NCBI RefSeq assembly: GCF_000832125.1
Contig: NZ_JPRK01000014.1
Span: 62,001-126,000 of the forward strand
Length of the DNA: 64,000 nt
Source of the DNA: Flavobacterium hibernum
Lineage (GTDB): Bacteria > Bacteroidota > Bacteroidia > Flavobacteriales > Flavobacteriaceae
Direction of reading: 5' to 3'
Part shown: positions 7,635 to 16,175 of the stretch, one piece after another
Layout of the letters: every line of letters begins with the position of its first letter
Numbering within the stretch: the first letter of the stretch is position 1
Notes under the pieces: generated by a model
Seen by the model: only the letters and a program-made list of their open reading frames with translations
Told to the model about the DNA's origin: nothing
Databases searched by the model: none
Made by a program: the position numbers and the translations under genes

Positions 7635-9842
7635 ATGGCAGAGTATGACTTTTCAACTTTAAACAGTTCTGATTTAGAAGAGCTTGTTTGCGATTTATTG
7701 AACTTAGAACAGCCTAAGAGTTCACCTGTGAAATATAAAACCTTTAAAGATGGAAAGGATAAAGGAATTGATTTACTGTATTCAAGTAATACTTTTGAAT
7801 TTGAGCATGTTGGTCAAGTGAAACATTTTTACAGAACAGGGTATGCAAAAATGCTGGCTCAGCTTAAAAAAACTGAAACTAATAAAGTAAAAAAACTAAA
7901 TCCAAATAAATATATTTTTGCAACGTCAGTAGATTTAAGTGTAGGCAATACTCAGGAAATTAAAACATTATTTGATCCTTACATAAAAAATCTAAATGAT
8001 ATTTATGGTAGAAAAGATCTTAATAGATTAATAGAAAATCACGTAGAAATTTTAAATACACATTACAAGCTTTGGCTGTCTGATTTTTCAATTTTAAGAA
8101 AACTTTTAAGTTCAGAGTTAGAATTTAGGTCAGCTGCTTTTGAAGAACATGAATTAAAAAGACGCTTAAGAATTTATGTAAAAACCTCACTTTTTGAGAA
8201 GGCACAAGAAGCTTTAGAAAAAAATAGATTTATTATAATTACTGGAGAACCTGGAGTAGGAAAAACAACTTTAGCTGAAATGCTGATCTACAGATATATT
8301 GTAGAGGGATATAACTTATCATATGTCTTAGACGATATTAAAGAGGCTGAAAAAGTTTTAACACCGGATGACTCAAAACAAATAATTTATTTTGATGATT
8401 TTTTAGGTAGTACTAAAGTTGAAATAAATAAAGCTAAAGGAAGTGAAACTGCTTTAAGGAAAATACTAAACAGAGTTTCTAATATGGAAAACAAACTAGT
8501 TGTTTTTACGACCAGATCTTTTTTATTAAAAACTACTGTTGAAGAAAGTGAAAATTTGAGGAAATTTAATATTAAGGCTAAAACAAGTTTATTTGAATTG
8601 AAAGAATATGATAAAGGTTTAAGAAAGCAACTTCTTAGAAATCATATTGAAGACTGTGATTTAAAAGAAGAACTTAAAGAGTTGCTATCGAAGGAAAAAC
8701 TTCAGGAATTCATAGTTAATCATAGTAGTTATACTCCTCGATCTGTAGAATTTATTACTTCAGAGGAACTGGTGAATCAATTTAATGTCGATGAATTTGA
8801 GGATTTTATTTTTTCTACATTTGATTATCCTGATCAAATTTGGAGACATGCGTATCTAGAACAAATAACAGAAGACGACAGACTTCTTTTAAATACGCTT
8901 TTAAGTTTTGGGGATTCCGCAACTGTTAACGAATTGGAAGATGCGTTTAATGCCCGAATTCAGTATGAAGCTAAAAATAATAACAAGCAGAATGAGATGT
9001 TTGCTTTTAAAAAAGCATTTAAACGTCTAGAAGGTGGATTCATCATATTGAAACATGATTTCATTGTGAATTTTATTAATCCTTCGCTAACTGATTTTCT
9101 TTTGAAATTTTTAGGGGAAGACAAAGAAGAAGTTTTTCGAATAGCAGAATCAGTTCAATTTGCTTCACAGTTAACTGAAAGGCTATTTTCTTTAGGAAGA
9201 GCGGATAAAATTAAGTTGCCTGAAAGTTTAGAGAAAAGATTACTTAATGATTATTATTCTTTTATTGGAAAAGGAAACCCTTCCTACGATTTAATATTGA
9301 TAGCATTAGTAATTTATAAATACATAGATAATGATGCTAAAGAAGAAGTTGTTTGCAACATCATAAACAATATTTCGGAATGGGAAGCATTACATCAAGA
9401 TTATTCTTTGAATTTACATTTTAAAGAGTTTATGCTCGCAGTTAAAGATAATGAAAATATCAACAAGGCGTTGCAAGATGGAATTGAAGACATAGTTTCC
9501 AGCCTTTTCCAAGGTACAGATGATATACACGATGCTGTCGATGTACTAAAAGAATTAGTTAAGAGTTTTGAAGTTGATTTCGAGAAAATAAACACAGAAA
9601 TTATTAGTGGTCACTTGGATTATATTTTTAGCGAATATATTGCAAATGAAGTACAATGGCTGTATGACTGGATGACGTTTGAGGATGAAGCACAAGAAAA
9701 GCTGGACGAAATTAATGAACTGGTTAAACAAATTAACAATTTAGGACTAAAATATGAAGCGGATACGAGTGAATTCGAATTTGACTGGTTTGAAGTCGCA
9801 ATGAATAATGAAATGGTAAGATTAATGGCTAAAAATGATTAA
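7635..9842 (+). CDS. Predicted defence protein: Mrr-like nuclease fused to STAND NTPase
   Basis: A 735-residue soluble protein. Residues about 10-70 show a PD-(D/E)XK Mrr-type nuclease pattern: LEELVCDLL, then KGIDLLY with D46, then GQVKHF giving Q61xK63. A P-loop GEPGVGKT (204-211) and Walker B IIYFDDFLG (250-258) begin an nSTAND3-type ATPase, followed by a TTRS sensor and a long helical C-terminus that would act as ligand sensor. Such nuclease-STAND fusions are antiviral: binding of a phage component triggers DNA degradation. This is shorter than Avs proteins. It stands alone, just beyond tRNA-Ser on the promoter side, a hotspot-like position. The domain calls are from motifs and the phage-defence role is inferred. 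Confidence 0.8.
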   Translation: MAEYDFSTLNSSDLEELVCDLLNLEQPKSSPVKYKTFKDGKDKGIDLLYSSNTFEFEHVGQVKHFYRTGYAKMLAQLKKTETNKVKKLNPNKYIFATSVDLSVGNTQEIKTLFDPYIKNLNDIYGRKDLNRLIENHVEILNTHYKLWLSDFSILRKLLSSELEFRSAAFEEHELKRRLRIYVKTSLFEKAQEALEKNRFIIITGEPGVGKTTLAEMLIYRYIVEGYNLSYVLDDIKEAEKVLTPDDSKQIIYFDDFLGSTKVEINKAKGSETALRKILNRVSNMENKLVVFTTRSFLLKTTVEESENLRKFNIKAKTSLFELKEYDKGLRKQLLRNHIEDCDLKEELKELLSKEKLQEFIVNHSSYTPRSVEFITSEELVNQFNVDEFEDFIFSTFDYPDQIWRHAYLEQITEDDRLLLNTLLSFGDSATVNELEDAFNARIQYEAKNNNKQNEMFAFKKAFKRLEGGFIILKHDFIVNFINPSLTDFLLKFLGEDKEEVFRIAESVQFASQLTERLFSLGRADKIKLPESLEKRLLNDYYSFIGKGNPSYDLILIALVIYKYIDNDAKEEVVCNIINNISEWEALHQDYSLNLHFKEFMLAVKDNENINKALQDGIEDIVSSLFQGTDDIHDAVDVLKELVKSFEVDFEKINTEIISGHLDYIFSEYIANEVQWLYDWMTFEDEAQEKLDEINELVKQINNLGLKYEADTSEFEFDWFEVAMNNEMVRLMAKND

Positions 9843-9892
9843 AAAGTTAAAAGAATTGATGTTATGCTTTATAGTGGTTTAAAAATATCAGT

Positions 9893-9925
9893 AAAAGTCT
9901 TTAACATTAGTGTTTAAAGGCTCTT
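9893..9925 (+). terminator. Hairpin terminator-like copy after the defence gene
   Basis: AAAAGTCTTTAACATTAG and TGTTTAAAGGCTCTT form an imperfect hairpin 50 bases after the stop. The second half (TAGTGTTTAAAGGCT) matches the hairpin behind the second tRNA-Ser almost exactly, so this could be a duplicated attachment-region fragment as well as a terminator. Confidence 0.55.
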
Positions 9926-10649
9926 GAATATTTTAGGCTATTATAGAAAATAACCGATAATCAAGGAGAGTAAAAAGGTATCCATTTCAATACACTTGTG
10001 ATATAATTATGCCACAAAATTTAGGCTGGTGAAAATCGTTGATAATCGTTTTAACTATTTTTGACAGAAAGGGATAAACTCCAGTTCACCTGTAATTCAA
10101 AATTTATAGATTTTTGAGATTTTTTTGATCATTTTTTTTCTTCTTCAATTAAGTGCTGTTCTGTACGAAGGTATAATTGACACTGGCTTGCAATTGTACT
10201 TTTGTTGTTTTAACACAGTGTAAATTTTACTACTACGTCATTTTTATCTGTAAACAGCAATACTCTAATAGTAGGTTTCTTTATTATCTTTTTTTTCAAT
10301 GCACTTATAATAGTTGGCATACATCTGAAATTGTCCCCTATCAAGATGGGGAAGTTTATTTTTATTTAAACTACGATTGATAAACGTTCCATTGCGGAAC
10401 TTCAGACTCCGCAACATAAGGATGATCTGATAAATTACTACTTAGTAAGTTGTTCTTTTTTCGTTATTTCTTTTAGATTTTTTATTTTGATTTTGGGCGA
10501 TGATTGAGGAGATGGATGGAAGGTAAGGAAAAAGTATTATTAAAATTTATCAATATTGTCGTTTGCTTGCAGGTTTTTAAGACATTTGAAGAATAAACTA
10601 AAAGTGTAAATATTGTATACTAAAAGTGTAATTTATTATCTTTGTAAGG
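9926..10649. other. Gene-free region before zeta-like gene
   Basis: About 720 bases of AT-rich DNA. A plus-strand frame at 10177-10380 is rich in F, Y and C with no recognisable domain or ribosome site, so I do not call it a gene. The last 60 bases hold a promoter and paired direct repeats. I see nothing else assignable. Confidence 0.5.
10597..10644 (+). promoter_or_regulatory. Promoter with two direct-repeat operators for the zeta-like gene
   Basis: ACTAAAAGTGTAA occurs at 10597-10609 and again at 10619-10631, 22 bases apart (two helical turns). A TATCTTTG box matching TAnnTTTG lies at 10637-10644, five bases before the start codon at 10650. Transcription would begin at or just before the ATG, so the mRNA may be leaderless. 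The repeats occupy the place expected for a repressor, perhaps involving the small partner protein. Confidence 0.6.
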
Positions 10650-11225
10650 ATGAATAAAAATCTCTATATAATTGCAGGTTGTAATGGTGCAGGCAAGACT
10701 ACTGCTTCATTTACAATACTTCCTGAAATACTAAATTGTAAGGAGTTTGTAAATGCGGACGAAATTGCTAAAGGACTTTCTCCTTTCCAGCCTGAAAAAG
10801 CTGCCTTTGAATCGGGAAGAATAATGCTCCACAGAATCAATGAATTATTAGCAAATAATGAAGTTTTTGCCTTTGAAACGACTTTAGCCACAAAGAGCTA
10901 TAAGGAGAAAGTGATTTCGGCTCAAGAAAAAGGCTATAAAGTGGTTCTTTTATTTTTTTGGCTCGATAGTGTTGACCTGGCAATTGAAAGGGTCAAGACG
11001 AGGGTTCAGGAAGGCGGACACAATATTGAAACCGATGTTATTAAACGCAGATATAAAAACGGAATAACTAATTTGTTTGCTATATATTTGCCTATAGTTA
11101 ACGAGGCATTGATTTTTGACAATACAGCTGTAAAAGCTGAATTGATAGCACAGAAAACTTTAGGTAATGATATTGAAGTTATAGATGAAATCAAGTTCGA
11201 TAAACTCAAAAAGAACCAATCATGA
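10650..11225 (+). CDS. Zeta-toxin-like P-loop NTPase/kinase
   Basis: A 191-residue soluble protein. A P-loop GCNGAGKT is at residues 10-17 in YIIAGCNGAGKTTASF. It continues with FVNADEIAKGL, ESGRIMLHRI and FAFETTLATKSY, the layout of zeta-toxin/AAA-type small kinases, then a lid-like region with REQ-type basic residues (VKTRVQEGGHNI). Zeta toxins phosphorylate UDP-activated sugars and block cell-wall synthesis, but many chromosomal relatives have no proven toxicity. The stop overlaps the start of a 53-codon gene by four bases. Toxin function is inferred from the family, and the substrate is unknown. Confidence 0.75.
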   Translation: MNKNLYIIAGCNGAGKTTASFTILPEILNCKEFVNADEIAKGLSPFQPEKAAFESGRIMLHRINELLANNEVFAFETTLATKSYKEKVISAQEKGYKVVLLFFWLDSVDLAIERVKTRVQEGGHNIETDVIKRRYKNGITNLFAIYLPIVNEALIFDNTAVKAELIAQKTLGNDIEVIDEIKFDKLKKNQS

Positions 11226-11383
11226 GAGAAGACAAACCAACAACGACAGCGACTCAGAAAAAGATTATAGAGGCAATGGATAAAGTTTCTGAAAAATTAA
11301 TTGAGTTTAAAAAGAAAAATAACAGCGACCTAGTTGTTATGCAGGATGGCAAGATTGTAAGGATAAAAGCCAGTTCTTTATAA
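11222..11383 (+). CDS. Small 53-residue protein, possible antitoxin of the zeta-like gene
   Basis: Starts at an ATGA overlap with the preceding stop, so it is translationally coupled. It encodes MREDKPTTTATQKKII, then helix VSEKLIEFKKKN and a C-terminal beta-like segment LVVMQDGKIVRI. It is basic and helical with no signal peptide. Bacteroidota zeta-like NTPase genes often have such small downstream partners. The order toxin-first is unusual for classical toxin-antitoxin pairs but known for this family arrangement, as I recall. The function is inferred from coupling only. Confidence 0.7.
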   Translation: MREDKPTTTATQKKIIEAMDKVSEKLIEFKKKNNSDLVVMQDGKIVRIKASSL

Positions 11384-11406
11384 AAAAGTACACTTCTAAG
11401 AATCAA

Positions 11407-11437
11407 CAGCTCTCAGAAATGAGGGCTTTTTTTATTT
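11407..11437 (+). terminator. Terminator after zeta-like pair
   Basis: AGCTCTCA and TGAGGGCT arms around a GAAA loop, followed by a run of seven T. It ends the plus-strand pair about 25 bases after the small gene. Confidence 0.75.
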
Positions 11438-11569
11438 TTCTTATTTGAATTTAAATCATAAAGGGCAATAATATATCATACATCAAATTTTGTAAAACTA
11501 TGCTTTAAAAATTTATTCTGTCATTTGATTTTAATAATAAATGGTCAATTCTACTGATTTTTATAAAAA

Positions 11570-11608
11570 AAAGATGGCGTCATTTTTCTTTGGTTGACGC
11601 CATCTTTT
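11570..11608. terminator. Strong bidirectional terminator
   Basis: AAAGATGGCGTCA (11570-11582) and TGACGCCATCTTT (11595-11607) are perfect 13-bp arms with a 12-base loop; A and T runs flank both sides. It ends the minus-strand cluster beginning at 14219. Confidence 0.85.
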
Positions 11609-11650
11609 ACTCATCGAGTATTATAATTGAATAAGAAATAAAGATCTTAC

Positions 11651-12121
11651 TTAATGTTCAGAAGCAGATTGAATTTTATGTACAGCAGTATCGTTTAAAA
11701 AGGCAAAAATGAATCCGAAAATAAGCGGTACTCCCAGTTCTAAAAGTGAAAGAGGCTCAAGTTTTGGATGAATACCAAAGAATACGATAAGTCCTAGAAA
11801 CCAGGCAGGGATAGTACTTAAACTTTTTATTTTTGAAATGTAAGCCAATGAACCAATAAAAATAAATATGGATACAGGCAGGCCAATTGCCCCAAGATAA
11901 CTACCCAAAAACATTCCGGTTAATTGGATCAGAACGCCCATTAAAATCCCTAAAATAATTTGGATAAAAGCGAAGGCTGAGTTTTTAATATTTCTTCCAA
12001 AAATGTAATAACTCACCCAGGCAATAAACATAACCCAAGTTGGCCATTGTGCCGCGAACGATATGGAAACAGCAACTGCTCCAAAAAGGCCAAAAATGAT
12101 TGCGGTCTGAAAAGTTTTCAT
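11651..12121 (-). CDS. DUF1097 family inner-membrane protein
   Basis: A 156-residue protein with about five hydrophobic helices, for example FQTAIIFGLFGAVAVSISFA, FIQIILGILMGVLIQL and LGLIVFFGIHPKL. The pattern and length match DUF1097 integral membrane proteins, whose function is unknown (some are linked to membrane transport by annotation only). It is the last gene of the minus-strand cluster, 47 bases after the oxidoreductase at 12169-12909, and is followed by a strong terminator. Confidence 0.75.
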   Translation of the reverse strand: MKTFQTAIIFGLFGAVAVSISFAAQWPTWVMFIAWVSYYIFGRNIKNSAFAFIQIILGILMGVLIQLTGMFLGSYLGAIGLPVSIFIFIGSLAYISKIKSLSTIPAWFLGLIVFFGIHPKLEPLSLLELGVPLIFGFIFAFLNDTAVHKIQSASEH

Positions 12122-12168
12122 GAGTATTTATATTTTTAATTGATTAAACTAATTAGTATGTCCGGGAG

Positions 12169-12909
12169 TTATGCCATTCCGCCATTAACTCCAATGTTTT
12201 GAGCTGTAATCCATTTAGCATCGTCGCTGGCTAAAAAAGCAACTGTCTGTGCAATATCTTCCGGTTCTCCAAGGCGATTAAAAGCAGAAAGTGAGGCCAA
12301 CCTGTCTATAACTTCCTGTGGTTTTCCGTTTGTAAAGAGCTCTGTATTTGTTGGACCGGGAGAGATAGAGTTAATGTTGATTCCTCTCGCGCCAACTTCT
12401 TTAGCCATTACCCGGGTTAATTGTTCTACAGCAGCTTTTGTAGCGACATAAGTGCTGTATGTAGGCAACATGATTCTATTTACAGAAGTAGAAAAATTGA
12501 TAATACTTCCATTGTCAGCCAATCTTGTAGCAGCTTCTCTAAGGGTATTGAAAGTACCTCTTACATTGATATCAAATTGTCTTGTGAAATCTTCATCTGT
12601 GGTGTCTTTTATCAATTTGGTAATCATAATACCAGCATTGTTTACCAATACATCAATTTTACCGTAGTGAGCAATAGCTTGATCAAACATTGTTTTTACT
12701 TCGTTTGATTTACTAACGTCTGCCTGAACAGCAATAGCATTGCCTCCGGCATTTTTAATTGCATTCACAGTTTCTTCTGCAGCCTGTAAGCTGCCGGAAT
12801 AATTAACGATAATTTTTGCGCCTCTTCCGGCTAAATTTTTAGCTACTGCTGCACCAATTCCTCTGGAAGCTCCTGTTACCAGAATTACTTTGTTGTTTAA
12901 ATTTTTCAT
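12169..12909 (-). CDS. Short-chain dehydrogenase/reductase (SDR)
   Basis: A classical SDR of 246 residues from the ATG at 12909. An upstream in-frame ATG at 12960 would add 17 residues rich in N and K before the fold, so 12909 is preferred. The NAD(P)-binding motif TGASRGIGAA is at the N-terminus, NNAG follows near the middle, and the active site is S (with ITN...) plus YVATK (Y-x-x-x-K). The C-terminal IGVNGGMA is the family tail. It would reduce or oxidise a small carbonyl or alcohol substrate in the cytosol. It shares about the same architecture as the SDR at 13467-14219, suggesting duplication. Confidence 0.9.
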   Translation of the reverse strand: MKNLNNKVILVTGASRGIGAAVAKNLAGRGAKIIVNYSGSLQAAEETVNAIKNAGGNAIAVQADVSKSNEVKTMFDQAIAHYGKIDVLVNNAGIMITKLIKDTTDEDFTRQFDINVRGTFNTLREAATRLADNGSIINFSTSVNRIMLPTYSTYVATKAAVEQLTRVMAKEVGARGININSISPGPTNTELFTNGKPQEVIDRLASLSAFNRLGEPEDIAQTVAFLASDDAKWITAQNIGVNGGMA

Positions 12910-13057
12910 AATTATGTTTTTTAATTTGTTATTATTTGTTGTTTTAATTTGCAGATACAAAGGTTGTTACTTTTTACTTTTTAAAAATACAAGCCCTAAA
13001 GGATTACTTATACATTTTAAAGATTGCTTCTACGGTTTAAACTTAAAAAAACAAACC

Positions 13058-13453
13058 TTAATAATTTGCCTGTCCGATATCTAGTCTTGTAATTTTTCCC
13101 TCTTTATTGATTTGGAATTTGAAATAAGTTTTAAAATTGCCCCACACATCACTATGAAATTTTCCGTAAATGTCAAGTGAATTGTTCTCTGTTTTGTCAA
13201 TCGAAGTAAATTGTTCATGTCCTAATGCTCTTCCAAAAAAACTTTTAAAATTCTTTTTATTTCCATCATCATACAGTTGGGCATCTTCAGTAAATAATGA
13301 AAACCATGCAATTTCATCGGCATTTTGCAAAGCCTCAATGGCTTTTTTCACCGTTTGATTTTTTATTTTATCTAAATTCACTTTCTCTAATTTATTTGTG
13401 GGATGCCCGCAGGCAAAGCAAGTAAAAAACAGTCCCATTATTAATGTTTTCAT
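13058..13453 (-). CDS. NTF2-like lipoprotein (SnoaL-type fold)
   Basis: A 131-residue protein from the ATG at 13453. The N-terminus MKTLIMGLFFTCFACGHP is a lipoprotein signal with a lipobox-like AC pair, which supports this start over the upstream ATG at 13486. The rest (AIEALQNADEIAWFSLF, then AQLYDDGNKK, HEQF and FKTYFKFQI) resembles nuclear-transport-factor-2/SnoaL folds, a cone-shaped ligand-binding or hydratase-like scaffold. It lies between two SDR genes in the same orientation, so probably one operon. Enzyme activity cannot be inferred. Confidence 0.7.
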   Translation of the reverse strand: MKTLIMGLFFTCFACGHPTNKLEKVNLDKIKNQTVKKAIEALQNADEIAWFSLFTEDAQLYDDGNKKNFKSFFGRALGHEQFTSIDKTENNSLDIYGKFHSDVWGNFKTYFKFQINKEGKITRLDIGQANY

Positions 13454-13466
13454 AGACGGTTTGATT

Positions 13467-14219
13467 TTAGTTTGTAGCTCCGCCATTTACCAATAAGTGT
13501 TGTCCGCTTACAAAAGAAGATAAATCACTTGCAAAAAATTCAGCCACATTTGCTACATCTTCCACTTCTGCCAATCGTCTCATCGGGCAGCTGTCTAACA
13601 ATTGTTTTCTTAGTTCCGGGTAGCTGTCTGCCTCTGCAAATATCCCCGAGTGATCTACAGCAAATGGGATAATTGAATTCACTGTTACACCTCTATGTCC
13701 TATTTCTTTAGATAAAATATCGACTAAATATCTTGGCGTAGTTTTGCTTCCTCCGTAAACAGCCATTCCGGGAACGGGGAAAGAAGTAGTACTCGAAGCG
13801 ATGTAAATAATTCTGCCGTTATCTTCAATGTGTTTGGCAGCCTGCTGAAGCGTAAAATAAGTTCCTTTAGTATTAATAGAAAATACTTTATCAAATTGTT
13901 CTTCTGTAAATTCAGTAACAGGAACTTCTACCATTTCGATTCCTGCATTGGCCACTACAATATCAATTTTTCCAAATGCTGCTTTTGCCTCAGCAAACAA
14001 TCTTTCCAAATCGGCCACTTTGCTCACATCAGCCTGAACAGCAATTGCTTTTACCCCCATTGCTTTAATAGTACTTAAAACTGCATCTGCCGAAGCTTTG
14101 TCTTTGGAATAATTAATTACGATGTCTGCACCCATTGCGGCATATCTTTCTGCAATTGCTTTTCCTAATCCTCTAACTGAGCCTGTAATTACCGCTACTT
14201 TGTTGTTTAATTTTTTCAT
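13467..14219 (-). CDS. Short-chain dehydrogenase/reductase (SDR)
   Basis: A 250-residue classical SDR. TGSVRGLGKA is the dinucleotide motif, NAGIE sits near residue 90 in place of NNAG, and the catalytic YGGSK (Y-x-x-x-K) follows. The C-terminus ends QHLLVNGGATN, as is usual. It starts upstream of the NTF2-like lipoprotein and shares the strand with the next SDR, giving an SDR-NTF2-SDR-DUF1097 series. It probably acts on small carbonyl compounds. The AraC-type regulator directly upstream (14424-15350) is the likely controller. Confidence 0.9.
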   Translation of the reverse strand: MKKLNNKVAVITGSVRGLGKAIAERYAAMGADIVINYSKDKASADAVLSTIKAMGVKAIAVQADVSKVADLERLFAEAKAAFGKIDIVVANAGIEMVEVPVTEFTEEQFDKVFSINTKGTYFTLQQAAKHIEDNGRIIYIASSTTSFPVPGMAVYGGSKTTPRYLVDILSKEIGHRGVTVNSIIPFAVDHSGIFAEADSYPELRKQLLDSCPMRRLAEVEDVANVAEFFASDLSSFVSGQHLLVNGGATN

Positions 14220-14388
14220 GCTTTTAATTTTTTAAATGATTTTAAAATGTTGTTTTAATTTGAAAGGACAAATGTATGGCGGTGGCAAGCGTCGAATATT
14301 GCAAGGAATAAAGCATTCCATGCAAATTTTAAATATTTAGAATTTGCAGCTGTCGTTTTTCTGAAAGTGGTTGAGGCATTAATAAAAA

Positions 14389-14417
14389 AAGCCTGCAAAA
14401 TTTAAATTTGCAGGCTT
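14389..14417. terminator. Terminator downstream of AraC-family gene
   Basis: AAGCCTGCAAA and TTTGCAGGCTT are perfect 11-bp arms with a 7-base loop and adjacent A/T runs. It separates the AraC-type gene from the SDR operon, so the two are transcribed separately. Confidence 0.85.
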
Positions 14418-14423
14418 GATTTT

Positions 14424-15350
14424 TTAGTTGGCGATGTGTTCCTTCCGATAGAGTACAGGAGAGGAATTGGTATGTTTTTTAAAATAATTGCTAAAATGTG
14501 CCGCTTCTGAAAAACCTAGTAAGAAAGCAATTTCTTTAATTGAGATTGTTGAATTTTGCAGTAAAGATTTGGCTTCCGATATTGTTTTATCGACAATCCA
14601 TGTGGCGATAGGTTTCCCTGTTTTGCTTTTTATTACCGTGCTTAAATAATTGGGATGCAAATTTTGAGTACTGGCATAATCCTGCACTCTAAAAACAGTC
14701 TGAGTTTTACCGCTGCTTAAATCGCGATAATGCTGTTCTAATGTACGCTTAAAATCTTTTACAATCTGTGAGGATCGATTACCTTCATATATAGGATTAT
14801 AATCTTCCCAAAAATATTCCTTTATCTTTATTAATAACACAACAAACAAGCTGCCTATTATTCTGTACTTATATCTGGAATTGTTTAAATATTCCTTATG
14901 AATTTGAAGATAAAGCTGTTCGATTTGCTGATAAAACACTGTATTCAATATTTTAGGCTGTACCGTTTCGGTCAATAAAAACGAAAACTCATTAAAAACA
15001 TCCTGATGTACATTTTCTTTCAGGAATGTTTCATCAAAACAAATTAGATAAATTTCATCAATTGTATTCCATTCAAAGGTTCTGTAATTACTTGGATTTG
15101 TAAAATAAATAGATCCAGGTTCTGTCAGGAAAGTTTGATTGTCAATGGTGTATTGTCCCGAACCTTTTTTTACAAATAGGAACGAAAAATAGTTGGGCCT
15201 AAATGGAGGCGATTTATAAGGGAGCTCAAAACCGACATCGTTTAAATTAACTACAGCGAAGCCGGCTTTAGGGTCAAGCATATCTACCGATACACCTAAT
15301 TCGATGTACAAATCATATAATGACCTCGTTGCGGTATCTTTTTCACTCAT
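14424..15350 (-). CDS. AraC-family transcription regulator
   Basis: A 308-residue regulator. The N-terminal half (residues about 40-130) is a cupin-like sensor with FLTEPGSIYFTNP. The C-terminal 100 residues carry two helix-turn-helix motifs: NLHPNYLSTVIKSKTG and then IKEIAFLLGFSEAAHFSNYF, ending HTNSSPVLYR, the AraC family tail. It is likely to control the SDR-NTF2-SDR-DUF1097 genes next to it. The effector is unknown. Confidence 0.9.
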   Translation of the reverse strand: MSEKDTATRSLYDLYIELGVSVDMLDPKAGFAVVNLNDVGFELPYKSPPFRPNYFSFLFVKKGSGQYTIDNQTFLTEPGSIYFTNPSNYRTFEWNTIDEIYLICFDETFLKENVHQDVFNEFSFLLTETVQPKILNTVFYQQIEQLYLQIHKEYLNNSRYKYRIIGSLFVVLLIKIKEYFWEDYNPIYEGNRSSQIVKDFKRTLEQHYRDLSSGKTQTVFRVQDYASTQNLHPNYLSTVIKSKTGKPIATWIVDKTISEAKSLLQNSTISIKEIAFLLGFSEAAHFSNYFKKHTNSSPVLYRKEHIAN

Positions 15351-15485
15351 TGTAGACTCATTGGAATGGATTAATACAAATCTACTAAATTGGAGTCTTA
15401 AGAAATCATGTGACTCATTTTATTTCATTTAAAAAATTAAGTTAGAGAAAAAAGTTTAGTATTATTTTTTTTATACCAGTGTAAT

Positions 15486-16175
15486 TTATTCTTTAGAATT
15501 AGAGTAAAATTTCATCTCTTTCCAATTATAAATCTTAATTTTTTCTGTCTGATTTAAAGAAGCATTATTCATTGCTTTTGCAATTTCTTTTCCGTCGATT
15601 TCTTTGTAGTCAGTCTGTCGGCCAATAAAAACAGGATGAATAAGTTTCCATATTTTCATTCCTATTTTTTCGAACGGACGTTTATCTTTTCGATTTCCAA
15701 CAATCATTGTAGGTCTGAAAATATGGGTGAATTCAAAATCTAATGCAATAATGTCTCTTTCTGTTTCTCCTTTTGTTTTTACATACTTGAATTTTGAATT
15801 TGGATTTGCTCCGGCTGCTGTTACCAGAAAAATAGATTTTGCTCCATTTTTTTTCAATATTTTTGCTGCTATAACAGGATAATCATGATCAATTTGATAA
15901 AATTCAACTGAGTTTTGTTTGCTGTTTTGAATGGCACCAAGCGCAATAAAAACAATATCCGCACTAATCTTTTCAATTAGCCCAGGCATAGAATTAAAGT
16001 CTCCTAGTAAAATTCTCAACTTAGGGTGGGTAGTATTTAATGGTTTCCTTACAACAATAGTTACTTCTTTGTAAACCGGATTGTCTAATAATTCCAAAAG
16101 TAATTCAGAACCAACAAAGCCACTGGCGCCAAATAATACCGCTTTTTTCATTTTACTGTTTTCTAAAATTGACAT
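15486..16175 (-). CDS. NAD(P)H-binding atypical SDR-like protein
   Basis: A 229-residue protein. The start at 16175 overlaps the stop of the preceding gene in a TAATG arrangement, which supports it over the internal ATG at 16151. From there MKKAVLFGASGFVGSELL gives the GxxGxxG dinucleotide motif. It lacks the Y-x-x-x-K catalytic pair in an obvious form, as in the NAD(P)H-binding/NmrA-like and HTATIP2-like branch (IFRPTMIVGNR). Its neighbour is a dihydrofolate reductase-like gene, so the two probably serve one pathway or stress response. The substrate is unknown. Confidence 0.82.
   Translation of the reverse strand: MSILENSKMKKAVLFGASGFVGSELLLELLDNPVYKEVTIVVRKPLNTTHPKLRILLGDFNSMPGLIEKISADIVFIALGAIQNSKQNSVEFYQIDHDYPVIAAKILKKNGAKSIFLVTAAGANPNSKFKYVKTKGETERDIIALDFEFTHIFRPTMIVGNRKDKRPFEKIGMKIWKLIHPVFIGRQTDYKEIDGKEIAKAMNNASLNQTEKIKIYNWKEMKFYSNSKE

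Noticed and set aside
10177..10380. A 67-codon plus-strand frame between the defence gene and the zeta-like gene
   Set aside because: Composition is rich in F, Y and C with no domain, no visible ribosome site and no conserved motif; it is probably a chance frame in AT-rich DNA.
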